The translations under genes were made by a program, and so were the position numbers. From JABSOG01 sp041583135 (GTDB taxonomy: Bacteria > Pseudomonadota > Gammaproteobacteria > Enterobacterales > Alteromonadaceae), in NCBI GenBank assembly GCA_041583135.1, contig JBFHGJ010000019.1:1-64000 (forward strand): a DNA stretch of 64,000 nucleotides, in the 5' to 3' direction. Below are positions 8,960 to 17,313 of this stretch, piece after piece (the first letter of the stretch is position 1; every line of letters begins with the position of its first letter). The notes under the pieces were generated by a model. The model saw only the letters and a program-made list of their open reading frames with translations, searched no databases and was not told the DNA's origin.

Positions 8960-10327
8960 ATGATTGGACATATATTAGTGGTTGATGATGATCAGGACAT
9001 GTGCGAAATGCTCCAAGCGGCGCTCAGTCTTGAAGGGCTTGAGGTAAAGTGGCAAACCTCATCGCCGAAGGCGCTCGAACTGTTTAAGCAAAATGAATTT
9101 GATGTGGTGCTCACCGATCTGAGAATGCCAAAATTAAGTGGCATTGAGCTGTGTGAGCGTATTGTGCAAATTCGCAGTGACGTGCCGGTGGTGGTTTTTA
9201 CGGCGTTCGGCAGTATGGACACCGCAATTTCTGCGATTCGTGCTGGCGCTTATGACTTTGTCGCTAAACCGTTGGATCTGGATATTCTTAAGCTGGTGTT
9301 AAAGCGAGCGCTTGATCACCGTCAACTCAAAGGTCATATAAAACGCCTAAGCGAAACCATCGCCCAGCATCAAGGCTATGGTGAGCTACTCGGTGAAAGC
9401 CCTAAAATGCAAAAACTCGCGTCGTTATTGGCGCGCATGAGCAACACCGATACGTCGGTGTTGATCCAAGGAGAAAGTGGTACCGGCAAAGAGCTGGTGG
9501 CGCGTTCGTTACATCAGCATGGTGAACGCAGCAACGGTCCGTTTATCGCCGTCAACTGTGCGGCACTGCCTGAAGCGCTACTTGAAAGTGAGTTGTTTGG
9601 CCATGTTAAGGGCGCCTTTACCGATGCCAAAGGGCAGCGCAAAGGGCTGTTTTTAGAAGCCCAAGGCGGCACCTTGTTTCTAGATGAAATCGGCGATATG
9701 CCACTAAATTTACAACCGAAATTGCTAAGAGCGCTAGAAGAACGTCAAGTACGGCCGGTAGGCTCAAACCAGCCGATTGCGTTTGATGTGCGGATTGTCG
9801 CGGCAACCAACTGCGAGCTGGAATCGGCAATTGCCGAGGGCAGTTTTCGAGAAGATCTGTACTATCGCTTAAACGTACTTCAGGTAGAAGTACCACCGCT
9901 ACGCACGCGCGGAACCGACATTTTGATGTTGGCCAATACCTTTGTTAAACAGTTTGCGGCAAAGGCTGGTAAAGAGGTCACTGGTTTGTCGCAGGCGGTG
10001 GCGAAAAAGCTGATGGAATATCACTGGCCGGGCAATGTTAGAGAACTGAAAAATGCCCTTGAACATGCGGTCGTACTGAGTGAATTTAGCGAGATCACCT
10101 TAGACGATTTGCCCATTCGGTTAAAAAACGCCGAGCAAGATAATACCGCACAGCGCTTTTTCGACTCAGACCAATTGATCACCATGGCGGCACTGGAAAA
10201 ACAATACATTCTACACGTTCTGTCTGTGGTCGATAACAACAGAACAGCTGCCGCCAAAGTGTTGGGACTCGACAGAAAAACACTGTATCGTAAACTGCAA
10301 ATGTTTGAAGAAGAAGTGGGCTTGTAG
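8960..10327 (+). CDS. Sigma-54-dependent NtrC-family response regulator
   Basis: This 455-residue activator has a receiver domain (1-120, phospho-acceptor D53 in LTDLRMPKLSG), an AAA+ domain (about 140-380) with Walker A GESGTGKE (171-178) and the sigma-54-contacting GAFTDA loop (218-223), and a C-terminal Fis-type HTH (about 410-452). The full GAFTDA motif means it can remodel sigma-54 holoenzyme. It is cotranscribed with the kinase at 7516. A sigma-54-like promoter lies just downstream in front of the gene at 10483, which makes that gene the nearest candidate target. Confidence 0.92.
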   Translation: MIGHILVVDDDQDMCEMLQAALSLEGLEVKWQTSSPKALELFKQNEFDVVLTDLRMPKLSGIELCERIVQIRSDVPVVVFTAFGSMDTAISAIRAGAYDFVAKPLDLDILKLVLKRALDHRQLKGHIKRLSETIAQHQGYGELLGESPKMQKLASLLARMSNTDTSVLIQGESGTGKELVARSLHQHGERSNGPFIAVNCAALPEALLESELFGHVKGAFTDAKGQRKGLFLEAQGGTLFLDEIGDMPLNLQPKLLRALEERQVRPVGSNQPIAFDVRIVAATNCELESAIAEGSFREDLYYRLNVLQVEVPPLRTRGTDILMLANTFVKQFAAKAGKEVTGLSQAVAKKLMEYHWPGNVRELKNALEHAVVLSEFSEITLDDLPIRLKNAEQDNTAQRFFDSDQLITMAALEKQYILHVLSVVDNNRTAAAKVLGLDRKTLYRKLQMFEEEVGL

Positions 10328-10344
10328 CGGGGCAATATGCCCCG
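10328..10344 (+). terminator. Hairpin after the response regulator gene
   Basis: A perfect CGGGGCA / TGCCCCG stem with a 3-nt loop begins directly after the stop codon. There is no T-tract, so it may be an attenuator or an mRNA-end stabiliser rather than a full intrinsic terminator. Confidence 0.45.
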
Positions 10345-10384
10345 ATGGGACTAAATGCCTCAGGTTAAATTATTGTAACGTTTC

Positions 10385-10395
10385 TTGGTAACCAA
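10385..10395. promoter_or_regulatory. Palindrome TTGGTAACCAA, candidate activator site
   Basis: This perfect 11-bp palindrome lies about 45 bp upstream of the sigma-54-like promoter at 10440, where an enhancer half-site for an NtrC-type activator could be expected. There is no independent proof. Confidence 0.25.
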
Positions 10396-10439
10396 TCTTT
10401 AGTGGTTGATTAACATATGTTTTTTGGCCGCTGCGTCTT

Positions 10440-10455
10440 TGGCGCATTCGTTGCA
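10440..10455 (+). promoter_or_regulatory. Sigma-54 (-24/-12) promoter candidate
   Basis: TGGCGCATTCGTTGCA matches the sigma-54 consensus TGGCACG-N4-TTGCA at all but two positions, with GG and GC correctly spaced. Transcription would begin near 10466, about 17 bp before the start codon at 10483. Its position directly behind a sigma-54 activator gene adds weight. Confidence 0.5.
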
Positions 10456-10482
10456 CAGGTGACTTTTTAACAAGTTAACAAG

Positions 10483-11217
10483 ATGCAGCCTATGTTTACC
10501 ATTCCAACGATGCCAAAAAATGAAGCTTTACCTGCCATTCCAAGTGGCGCTCCGGTACTTTATTATGAGCCACCGGAAAAGGGGGTAAACTACTGGACGA
10601 GTGATGATCTGTTTAGCGACGCTGAACTCAAAGCCATCAGTAATCGTGGCTTCAACCAAACCAAATGGCATCTGGGTTTGCCTCACCGCCCTGAGAAATG
10701 GCCGGGGATGCGTGCGAATAAAGCGCTGAAGAAAAACGAGCTTGAGCGTCTTGAGCAGTGGGTGATGGCGCAAACCGGCGCAAAGCGTTTATGGCATGTT
10801 CAACCAGCAGGGGGCAATGCTAAAGCCAAAGTGGATACCAATGTGATCCAACTGGTTGGCAAAAGCGAATCAGGCCCACTGCCACATACCGACAGCAGAA
10901 GCCTGTGCCGCTATGCTGCGGTGATCTACCTAAGCCCAGATCCTAAACCCGGCTGTGGCACCTCTTTTTATCGTTTGCGCTATCCTAATGGCGCCGCCGG
11001 TGGCAATATTGTGACTGGCTCTGCCAATACCTTGGTAGACGCACTGAATATGCGAAAATTACCACCTCAAGCCTGGTATGAAGAAATGCAGGTAGAAAAC
11101 AAACTCGGTCGTGTTTTATTGTATAAATCCAATATGGTGCACAGCGCCACCGGCTACTTTGGCGATGAAAAGCGCGACAAGCGCATGACCGCCTTGTTCT
11201 TTTGGATGGCCGAATAG
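10483..11217 (+). CDS. DUF6445-like putative 2OG-Fe(II) oxygenase
   Basis: This is a 244-residue soluble protein. Residues about 95-243 look like a jelly-roll non-haem iron oxygenase: HTD (H135, D137), a following YLSPDPKPGCGTSFYR strand, then NMVHSATGYF (H220) and a basic KRDKRMTALFF end that could bind the 2-oxoglutarate carboxylate. This HxD...H arrangement matches DUF6445-type proteins, whose substrates are unknown. The gene follows the NtrB/NtrC-like pair and has a sigma-54-like promoter, so it may be inducible through that system. The start is not supported by a strong Shine-Dalgarno, and ATG at 10492 is an alternative. A hairpin overlaps its stop codon. Confidence 0.65.
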   Translation: MQPMFTIPTMPKNEALPAIPSGAPVLYYEPPEKGVNYWTSDDLFSDAELKAISNRGFNQTKWHLGLPHRPEKWPGMRANKALKKNELERLEQWVMAQTGAKRLWHVQPAGGNAKAKVDTNVIQLVGKSESGPLPHTDSRSLCRYAAVIYLSPDPKPGCGTSFYRLRYPNGAAGGNIVTGSANTLVDALNMRKLPPQAWYEEMQVENKLGRVLLYKSNMVHSATGYFGDEKRDKRMTALFFWMAE

Positions 11218-11225
11218 CCATCCAA
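11202..11225. terminator. Hairpin terminator overlapping the stop codon (shared by convergent genes)
   Basis: A perfect 9-bp stem, TTGGATGGC / GCCATCCAA, with a 6-nt loop spans the TAG of the oxygenase-like gene (11215-11217). The convergent Roc-COR gene ends at 11236, so the hairpin may serve both directions. Confidence 0.5.
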
Positions 11226-11235
11226 CCTTTAAGCC

Positions 11236-13845
11236 TTATGTTCGACGTTTATCATTTTTTTTCAAAAATACCTTAGGCACCTGGGGCAGCATGGCCCATT
11301 CGGCAATTTTGTTGTAACTCGCAGCGATATCTTGGCATACACCCATAGCGTATTTTGTGCCGTTGACCGTTTTATGTAAGGTCGATTCTTTATCGCTAAG
11401 CTCATCTAACAATCTTTTAACTATACGGGGGCCTGCCGAGCGTTTCACCTCATCTGGATCTGTTGTGTCTTCAAGTTTTTTTATTGCCGAGGCGGCGTTT
11501 TCAATCAGCTCGGTATCTTCACCATTGCCTTTGGCCGCAGCAATCGTCGCTAAAGCATCTAGGTTGCCTTGTAGGTCTATGGCGCAGTCTTTAAAGTCAA
11601 AGTTGGTTGAATTATCTTTAATTATGCCGTGATCGCCAACCTGAACGCTTCTAGCATGAATATTGTAAATCGTTTGAGTTTGCGTTAAATCAATCTCTTT
11701 GTGGTTTTCATCATCATAATAAGGGCGTTTTGCGGTCACATGGTTGGTGATTTTCTTATCCGTTAACCAAAGCGTATCATCGATGTTGCCATGAGCCTCA
11801 ATGCGATAAAGCCTTTGTGGCTCATCACTTTTATAGCTGTCAAAAATATCATCCATGGTTTGGCGCAAGGCACTGATAAAATAGGTTTTGTTTTTGCCCT
11901 TTACCGCAATGCTTATGCTGCGATCATCTTCTTTAACCAATGCGGTTGCCTCTGCGCCACATTGCAGCAATACACCATAACGCCAAACCAATTCTGTATT
12001 GTGCTGTTTTTTGATCAATTGACTATGGCGCACGATAAAACGCGATATGGTATGTGGCGGTAAGGGCTGTTCTGCCTGATATTTAAGCATCAGCGCTTCA
12101 CCGACTTCAAAACTCGGCAGCCTATCTGGCCTGTCTTCAGGCAGTAGGTGGGGCACGATCAGGCTTTTTTCTTCACAATCATTGGTTTCATACGCCAGCT
12201 CATAGTGTTTCATCAGGCTAAACAAAAAGTAATACTGCTTCGCCGGATAGCGACTTTTGAGCGTTGGCTCGCTAAAAACTTGTGCCAAATCGGTCATACG
12301 AATTCGACAGTTCTTGCGGTTGTCTGCGACCCAATTGACAATGGTGTAAATGCCTTGGCTTATCCACTCGGGGTTTAATACCAAAGTATCAAACTGTGCA
12401 AGCTCTTTGTACCATAGGCTTACCCCGAGGGCATTTAGTGCGGCAAGTAGTATTTCGGGGTCTTTGGCCTGATGCTTTTGTGCTATCGATTCAAAATCGG
12501 CCTTGCTGATCAGCTCTTTGCCTTGCTTGTTGCGATCAAACAAGTCTTCAAGGTCGGATTTAACCTGATAGTAGGTTTTGGGGATCTCCTGCTTGTTCCA
12601 AGACAAATTGTTGCTGATGTAGTCGGCGACCACCTCTCTGAATGTTTGCAGTTTTTTCTTGTCTTGTTTTATCGAGAGATAATGTACGCTGTGGATTTGA
12701 TACTTATCTTTTAAGTTGTTGATTGGCAGTTGTATTTTATGTTTGTCTTTTTCGTTGACTAAAATGATGGCGCTTGAATCACCACCGTAGTTTTGCATGT
12801 GGTCAAGCCAGTATTCGATGCGGTTTCTATCTTCTGTGCGGCCATCGTAAACCAAAATGTATAAACAGCGCTCTGACAAAAAAAATTGATGTACCGCATG
12901 GGTTACTGTATGCCCGGCAAAATCCCAAATTCGCACCTTAATATCGTTATCTATTAGCCAAGTGGTGGTATCGACTCCGGCTGTACTTTCATTTTCTTCG
13001 GTCAGCGGGGCATTTATATCTTTTAATTTGCGGGCAAGGCAGGTTTTGCCAGCGCCTTTTTCACCTAAAATAATTACTCGAGACTCATTGAGCCTTTGTG
13101 CACCTTGTTCAGCCATGCTTTCAAGATAATGACCCACAGCTGCTGCGCCTTGTGCTTTGATTTCCTCGGGTACATTAATACGTCTTTCCAGCTCTTCAAT
13201 ATCAAGCTGCAAGCCACTATCGTATATTGATTGATAGAGTTTGCCCCAATACTCACAATCTGCCTCTTTCATGGCTGCTTGAAAGTTTTGCCAAATAGTA
13301 GGGTCGCATTGAACCGCACAGTGACTGTTATTTGATGATTGAAAATCTTCTAGTTCTTTTAATATCGAAGGCATTAAATCTTTTATGGTCAATGCGGCTC
13401 TGGCGGCTCTGGCGGCGTAGGCGGCGTAGGCGGCGGCTTCGGCGTTGTTGTAGGCGTTCTCGTAGGCGTAGGCGGCGGCTTCAGCGTAGGCGGCGGCGTT
13501 GGCGGCGGCTTTGGCGTAGGCGGCGGCTTCGGCGTTGGCGGCGGCTTCAGCGTAGGCGGCGGCTTCGGCGTAGGCGTAGGCGGCGGCTCTGCTGGCTCTG
13601 AAGACACTGTAGTCTGTGGGTCTGGAGATTTGGGTGGTAGTGTAAAATGCTAAATCTAATGCGTTAAAAATAGCATAGATATGTTGTTGGCGCTCCTCCT
13701 CAAGCCAAAAGTTTGCATGACCATTTTCATAGATATAAGGTAAAGCCCTTACTGCGCAGCGCCATGCAAATTCTATTTGTTGCTTTACTGAAAGTTGATT
13801 TATTCCTGCTTCTATTTTTTCTTTAAAAGAACGTCCTTCAGTCAT
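11236..13845 (-). CDS. Roc-COR (ROCO-type) GTPase with Ala-rich repeat N-terminus
   Basis: This large cytosolic protein has about 870 residues. Numbering from the GTG at 13854, residues 1-85 are helical. Residues 87-154 are almost only Ala with Tyr, Glu, Asn, Lys and Arg in an AEAAAYA-like pattern. A Roc GTPase follows, with P-loop GEKGAGKT (264-271), switch II DFAGH (311-315) and NEKD (367-370) at the base-specificity site, where NKxD is usual. A COR-like region spans about 435-690, then a C-terminal region (about 725-870) that I do not recognise. ROCO proteins are signalling GTPases. The usual leucine-rich repeats are absent, and the helical Ala/Tyr-rich head instead resembles bacterial immunity-protein (Imm5-like) helices, which is an impression only. 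I prefer ATG at 13845 over GTG at 13854. It is single-gene with no cognate partner visible. Confidence 0.75.
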   Translation of the reverse strand: MTEGRSFKEKIEAGINQLSVKQQIEFAWRCAVRALPYIYENGHANFWLEEERQQHIYAIFNALDLAFYTTTQISRPTDYSVFRASRAAAYAYAEAAAYAEAAANAEAAAYAKAAANAAAYAEAAAYAYENAYNNAEAAAYAAYAARAARAALTIKDLMPSILKELEDFQSSNNSHCAVQCDPTIWQNFQAAMKEADCEYWGKLYQSIYDSGLQLDIEELERRINVPEEIKAQGAAAVGHYLESMAEQGAQRLNESRVIILGEKGAGKTCLARKLKDINAPLTEENESTAGVDTTTWLIDNDIKVRIWDFAGHTVTHAVHQFFLSERCLYILVYDGRTEDRNRIEYWLDHMQNYGGDSSAIILVNEKDKHKIQLPINNLKDKYQIHSVHYLSIKQDKKKLQTFREVVADYISNNLSWNKQEIPKTYYQVKSDLEDLFDRNKQGKELISKADFESIAQKHQAKDPEILLAALNALGVSLWYKELAQFDTLVLNPEWISQGIYTIVNWVADNRKNCRIRMTDLAQVFSEPTLKSRYPAKQYYFLFSLMKHYELAYETNDCEEKSLIVPHLLPEDRPDRLPSFEVGEALMLKYQAEQPLPPHTISRFIVRHSQLIKKQHNTELVWRYGVLLQCGAEATALVKEDDRSISIAVKGKNKTYFISALRQTMDDIFDSYKSDEPQRLYRIEAHGNIDDTLWLTDKKITNHVTAKRPYYDDENHKEIDLTQTQTIYNIHARSVQVGDHGIIKDNSTNFDFKDCAIDLQGNLDALATIAAAKGNGEDTELIENAASAIKKLEDTTDPDEVKRSAGPRIVKRLLDELSDKESTLHKTVNGTKYAMGVCQDIAASYNKIAEWAMLPQVPKVFLKKNDKRRT
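13389..13600 (-). repeat. Coding minisatellite (GCN-rich) in the Roc-COR gene
   Basis: About 210 bp is composed of imperfect GGCGGC-TTCGGCGTA-type units on the plus strand, encoding the Ala-rich helix of the GTPase on the minus strand. The repeats are in multiples of three, so length change would keep the frame. Confidence 0.8.
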
Positions 13846-13952
13846 TTTGCCCACTTGTTATTGTTGAGGCACGGGCAAGCTTTTACTTATTCGCTCAGCC
13901 CTGCGCTTTTCGGTCCATGTGAGTATAGAACAGATAGTTTTATTAGGGCCAA

Positions 13953-15179
13953 TTAAATTTTGCTACCTACTTTTTCCAACCAAAGTTTTACTTCATCGCT
14001 CAAGCGCTTATCACCGGCGGCAAGCTCAAGATACTTTTTGGCTTCGCTAAGCTTGTTTTGGTGATAGTAGGCTTGGGCCAAATAGAGTTGGGCCTGATGA
14101 GGGTTATTGCGCTTTACTTCAATGGCTTGTTGTAACACTTCAACGGCGAGGCTTAGCTGTTTTGCCGCGAGCAAATTCTTACCACGATTGATTAAATACT
14201 CGGATTTTTCTTTGTTAGCCCAAGCCTGTTGGTAGTGCTCGGCCGCCAGCTTATGATTGCCTAATTTTTCCTGACAATATCCAAGAGCCGCCCAATAGTC
14301 ATCATTGTCTGTCAACTTAAATTCATCGGCGTACCCGGTCATTAGCTCAAGGCAGCGCTTAGGTTTATTTTGGTCGGCGTTGGCGCGGGCGTATAGGTAA
14401 AACATCTTAGGGGTAATGGTTTTGTCTTTGAGCTTTGGCTCAAATAACGCAATGGTTTTTTGCGACTGAAAACTTTTTAGGTAAAGGTAGGCTAAAAGCG
14501 CGGTGTTTTCTTCGTTGCTTGGGTCTTGTTGATAAAGCTGCTGTGCATACTCGGCAGCATGACGGTAGTCAGCAAGAGAATGATAGGCGTAGATAATAAA
14601 CCGATAGCCCTCAAGGCCCTTACCGCCAAGTTCAATCGCTTTTTTAGCAGGGTAGATGACGTTGCCGTATCGGCCGAGTTCAAAGTAAGCAGCGGCTATG
14701 CGCACGTAGGCTTGTGCGTCTGCCTGATTGGTGTAGCGCATCCATTTATTATACCAATCAATGGCTTGTAGGTATTGCTTGCTCATCATTGTCAACTGGG
14801 CCAACAACTGAAGCACTTCACCGTGCTCTTTGTAGTTAAGCACTTCTTTTTCAACGGCAGCTTCGAGGTATTGATGGGCCTTGAACTCTTGGCCATCGAC
14901 TGTGGCGTATAGATTGCCGATGAATTTATTAATGAAGGCTTTATCGTAGTCAGTTTGTGGATTTGTTGCCAGTAATAAGTCAACAGCAGCTAAAGAGTTG
15001 CCTGACTCAAACAGGGTGAAGGCATCTGTCACCGCGCGCCCGACAGGGCTGGTTGGGAGTTCAATTCGCTGGTTTTGTCGTAAGCGAATTTCATCTTTAG
15101 ATAAGGCAAAGGCTGCTTGGGAGCTGATAGATAAGGGCAAACAAAGGCTTAACAGCAATAAACCACGACTGAGTGTCAT
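13953..15179 (-). CDS. Periplasmic TPR-repeat protein
   Basis: This is a 408-residue exported protein. A signal peptide (MTLSRGLLLLSLCLPLSISS, cut near AFA) is followed by a solenoid of tetratricopeptide-like helices from about residue 50 to 395. Clear repeats include AQAYVRIAAAYFELGRYGN, 'ENTALLAYLYLKSFQSQ', 'DDYWAALGYCQEKLGNHKLAAEHYQQA' and HQAQLYLAQAYYHQNKLSEA. TPRs mediate protein-protein contact, and the partner is unknown. Similar TPR proteins accompany TonB/ExbBD operons in Alteromonadales, but none of those genes is here. The start has a strong AGGAGA site 7 nt upstream. Confidence 0.82.
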   Translation of the reverse strand: MTLSRGLLLLSLCLPLSISSQAAFALSKDEIRLRQNQRIELPTSPVGRAVTDAFTLFESGNSLAAVDLLLATNPQTDYDKAFINKFIGNLYATVDGQEFKAHQYLEAAVEKEVLNYKEHGEVLQLLAQLTMMSKQYLQAIDWYNKWMRYTNQADAQAYVRIAAAYFELGRYGNVIYPAKKAIELGGKGLEGYRFIIYAYHSLADYRHAAEYAQQLYQQDPSNEENTALLAYLYLKSFQSQKTIALFEPKLKDKTITPKMFYLYARANADQNKPKRCLELMTGYADEFKLTDNDDYWAALGYCQEKLGNHKLAAEHYQQAWANKEKSEYLINRGKNLLAAKQLSLAVEVLQQAIEVKRNNPHQAQLYLAQAYYHQNKLSEAKKYLELAAGDKRLSDEVKLWLEKVGSKI

Positions 15180-15347
15180 ACAAATCTCCTAAAAACGATA
15201 TCCTTCAAAGAGGTGATGGCAGCGAGTCTATAGTATTGCGATATTGTCAGTCAATCGGTAAGTCGCTATGCCACTTGTTTGTCTGCGTTAGCTGGGCTAG
15301 TATTGCCTGCTTTGTCACATTAGTCGATTGTAATTAACGGAATTCAC

Positions 15348-16211
15348 ATGTTCAGACTCAAAACCCTTATCGCTTTATGCTCTGTGTCATTATTTGCCGG
15401 TTGCGCCTCTCAAGCCAATAAATCCTATACCGAAGGCTATCGTACCGGTGATTACAATAAGATGGACTCTGCCGTTAATCGCGGTGCTAATGTGAATACC
15501 GTCGAAGACAACCTTCATGCCTTAGTGGTTGCGATTAAAGACAACAAGCCCGAGATGGTCAAGTTCTTGTTGTCTAAAGGAGCCAACCCAAATTATGCCA
15601 CCGAGGCACACCTTTATCCGATACACCATGCGGTTAACATTAATAGCGTTGAAATCGTGCGAGCATTGATTGATGCCGGCGCTGACGTCAATCTTGAGAG
15701 TGATGATTTTACCCGAGCGCTTTATATTGCAGTGGCCAAAAAGGCGGATTTACAAATTGTTAAGATGTTGCTCGATGCCGGTGCAAAACTGCAAATGAAC
15801 CCGGCCAATAAAGACGTTTTAATGAATGGTCTATCCTTGGCGGTATTTGAAAAGCAGTACGATTACGCTCAGCTGCTCATCGACAGCGGCGCAGAACAGG
15901 AGTTTGTGTTTGATTTACAAGCTCACTTGACGCCGTTGGCATGGGCCATCACCACAGAAGATAGCAAGATGGCCAATATACTGCTGCAAGGTGAAATACA
16001 TCAAGTGAACCAAACCAGCTATGACGGTTTGAGTTTATTGCATTTGGCGGTTGAAAAAAACCAACCTGACGTCGTTGCAAAACTGATTGCCAAAGGCGCA
16101 GATTGCCATCAAGTTGGCTATGCCAAAACCCACACCCCTTATCAAATCGCCAAGCGTAACAAACTGGACGCCATTTTACTGGAAATGGAAAAGTGCGCGA
16201 TTCAGAAATAG
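15348..16211 (+). CDS. Ankyrin-repeat lipoprotein
   Basis: This 287-residue envelope lipoprotein has a type II signal peptide with lipobox LFAGC (Cys19). About six ankyrin repeats follow from residue 35 onward, for example NKPEMVKFLLSKGANPNYA, NSVEIVRALIDAGADVNLE, ADLQIVKMLLDAGAKL and NQPDVVAKLIAKGADCHQV. There is no Asp at +2 after Cys (it is Ala), so by E. coli rules it would go to the outer membrane. Ankyrins are binding modules, and the ligand is unknown. It is monocistronic. Confidence 0.85.
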   Translation: MFRLKTLIALCSVSLFAGCASQANKSYTEGYRTGDYNKMDSAVNRGANVNTVEDNLHALVVAIKDNKPEMVKFLLSKGANPNYATEAHLYPIHHAVNINSVEIVRALIDAGADVNLESDDFTRALYIAVAKKADLQIVKMLLDAGAKLQMNPANKDVLMNGLSLAVFEKQYDYAQLLIDSGAEQEFVFDLQAHLTPLAWAITTEDSKMANILLQGEIHQVNQTSYDGLSLLHLAVEKNQPDVVAKLIAKGADCHQVGYAKTHTPYQIAKRNKLDAILLEMEKCAIQK

Positions 16212-16555
16212 GCATGACTCTCGTGCTTTTAGGGGGAAATTAGATATTTTTAACTAAAAATTGACTTTACAATCAGGTAAAAGCTTTAACAAAATAGACA
16301 CCATTGTAACTCGTAAAAGTCTTTATAAAACAACGTTATATTGATTTCATGCTTGAACTAAAACGTCATGTATCGCTTTGTATCTTGCCGTTTCTTTGCA
16401 TTACTCTGTCGTTTAATTGATAACATTCAACTTTGTTCTCATTTTATTCTTACCTCACTTACTGATTGCGCTCTTTAAACGATATGCCTTTATCAGCTGG
16501 CGCCGTCAAAAGTAAAACATTATTTAACAAAAACAATGAAGTGAAGGTAACTAAA
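16212..16555. other. AT-rich intergenic leader; no gene seen
   Basis: This is AT-rich DNA before the secreted-protein gene. TTGACT at about 16261 and TATATT near 16337 are weak promoter-like matches at unsuitable spacing. No stable hairpin or reading frame of note is present. The in-frame extension from 16466 lacks coding character. Confidence 0.4.
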
Positions 16556-17089
16556 ATGAAAAAACTACTTGTATCCGCTGCCGTAGGCGCAGCATTTTTA
16601 GCCTCAACTGCCGCTCAAGCTGTGCCATGGTGCTACAAAGGCACTATCGTTCAAATTGCAGATGTTAGCTGGAGCGAAGCGCAGATCAACGCCAATTTCA
16701 CCGGTACTGTGCCAGCAGGCGTACTCGACCCTGAGGTGTATATCACTGCAACTGCGACTAACAACTATGCCAGCACCTTTACCGGTGGCGGTGGTGGCTT
16801 TGGTGGTTATAGCGTGCCAAACTCAGGCCAAGTTCGTGTTATTCCTTATGCGCCATATACTTACACCAACATGGTTGGACCGGGTTATTACTTCACCAGC
16901 CAAGGCGTTAAATTTAAAATGGAAAAATGCTACACCATCGCCCCGATGACCGAGCATTTGGAAGTTGCCGATTTGGTCTTTGACGAAGGCAATGGCGATG
17001 GCGGCGGTATCGTGGTTAAGCCACTGAGCGGTCTTGACCTGCTGAAAGACTACTGGAACACCGATACGCTAAAAGATCCGCAGCGTTAA
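16556..17089 (+). CDS. Secreted protein of unknown function (177 aa)
   Basis: A clear Sec signal peptide (residues 1-22, MKKLLVSAAVGAAFLASTAA then QA) is followed by a mature domain of about 155 residues. It begins VPWCYKG, contains a Gly-rich TGGGGGFGGYS loop, and carries two cysteines (C26, C125) that could form one disulfide. Many short beta-prone strands with Thr, Val and Tyr suggest a small beta-rich domain. I do not recognise a family. ATG at 16556 has GAAGG upstream and starts the signal peptide, whereas the upstream in-frame ATG at 16466 would place 30 unrelated residues before it. A strong terminator follows. Confidence 0.75.
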   Translation: MKKLLVSAAVGAAFLASTAAQAVPWCYKGTIVQIADVSWSEAQINANFTGTVPAGVLDPEVYITATATNNYASTFTGGGGGFGGYSVPNSGQVRVIPYAPYTYTNMVGPGYYFTSQGVKFKMEKCYTIAPMTEHLEVADLVFDEGNGDGGGIVVKPLSGLDLLKDYWNTDTLKDPQR

Positions 17090-17116
17090 TCGTTAGATTT
17101 TAATGTTGTTCTTGTG

Positions 17117-17143
17117 CACCGCCCGTTAAAAGGCGGTGTTTTT
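17117..17143 (+). terminator. Rho-independent terminator
   Basis: The stem CACCGCC / GGCGGTG with an 8-nt loop is followed immediately by TTTTT. It is a textbook intrinsic terminator for the secreted-protein gene. Confidence 0.9.
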
Positions 17144-17144
17144 A

Positions 17145-17311
17145 TGTATAGGGACATACAGTATGACTAGGTAGTTGGGAACATTCCTAGTCGATGTATA
17201 GGGATATACAGTGCACTGGTTTTGCTCCCGGCAAAACTCAGCATTTCCTCCGTCCATGGAGGTCATGACTAGGTAGTTGGGAACATTTCTAGTCGATGTA
17301 TAGGGATACGA
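17145..17311. repeat. Hairpin-rich intergenic repeat cluster
   Basis: Two near-identical copies of ATGACTAGGTAGTTGGGAAC and its continuation start at 17163 and 17265, 102 bp apart, each closing a GACTAG...CTAGTC dyad. TGTATAGGGAYATACA palindromes lie at 17145-17160 and 17195-17210, with a partial third at about 17296. The spacer has TTTTGC-TCCCG-GCAAAA and CCTCC-GTCCAT-GGAGG hairpins. It lies between two convergent genes and looks like a dispersed structured repeat rather than a CRISPR (too few units, different spacing). Confidence 0.65.
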
Positions 17312-17313
17312 TG

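Noticed and set aside
13332..13607. Open frames encoding Arg/Trp-rich (plus strand) and Pro/Thr-rich (minus strand) proteins of about 70-90 residues
   Set aside because: Both are alternative-frame readings of the GC-rich minisatellite inside the Roc-COR gene; they have no RBS and no independent support.
16466..16555. Upstream in-frame start extending the secreted protein by 30 residues
   Set aside because: It would bury the signal peptide internally, and ATG at 16556 has a proper Shine-Dalgarno.
17145..17311. CRISPR array
   Set aside because: There are only two full unit copies, the unit and spacer lengths are unequal, the spacer itself is palindromic, and no cas genes are present.
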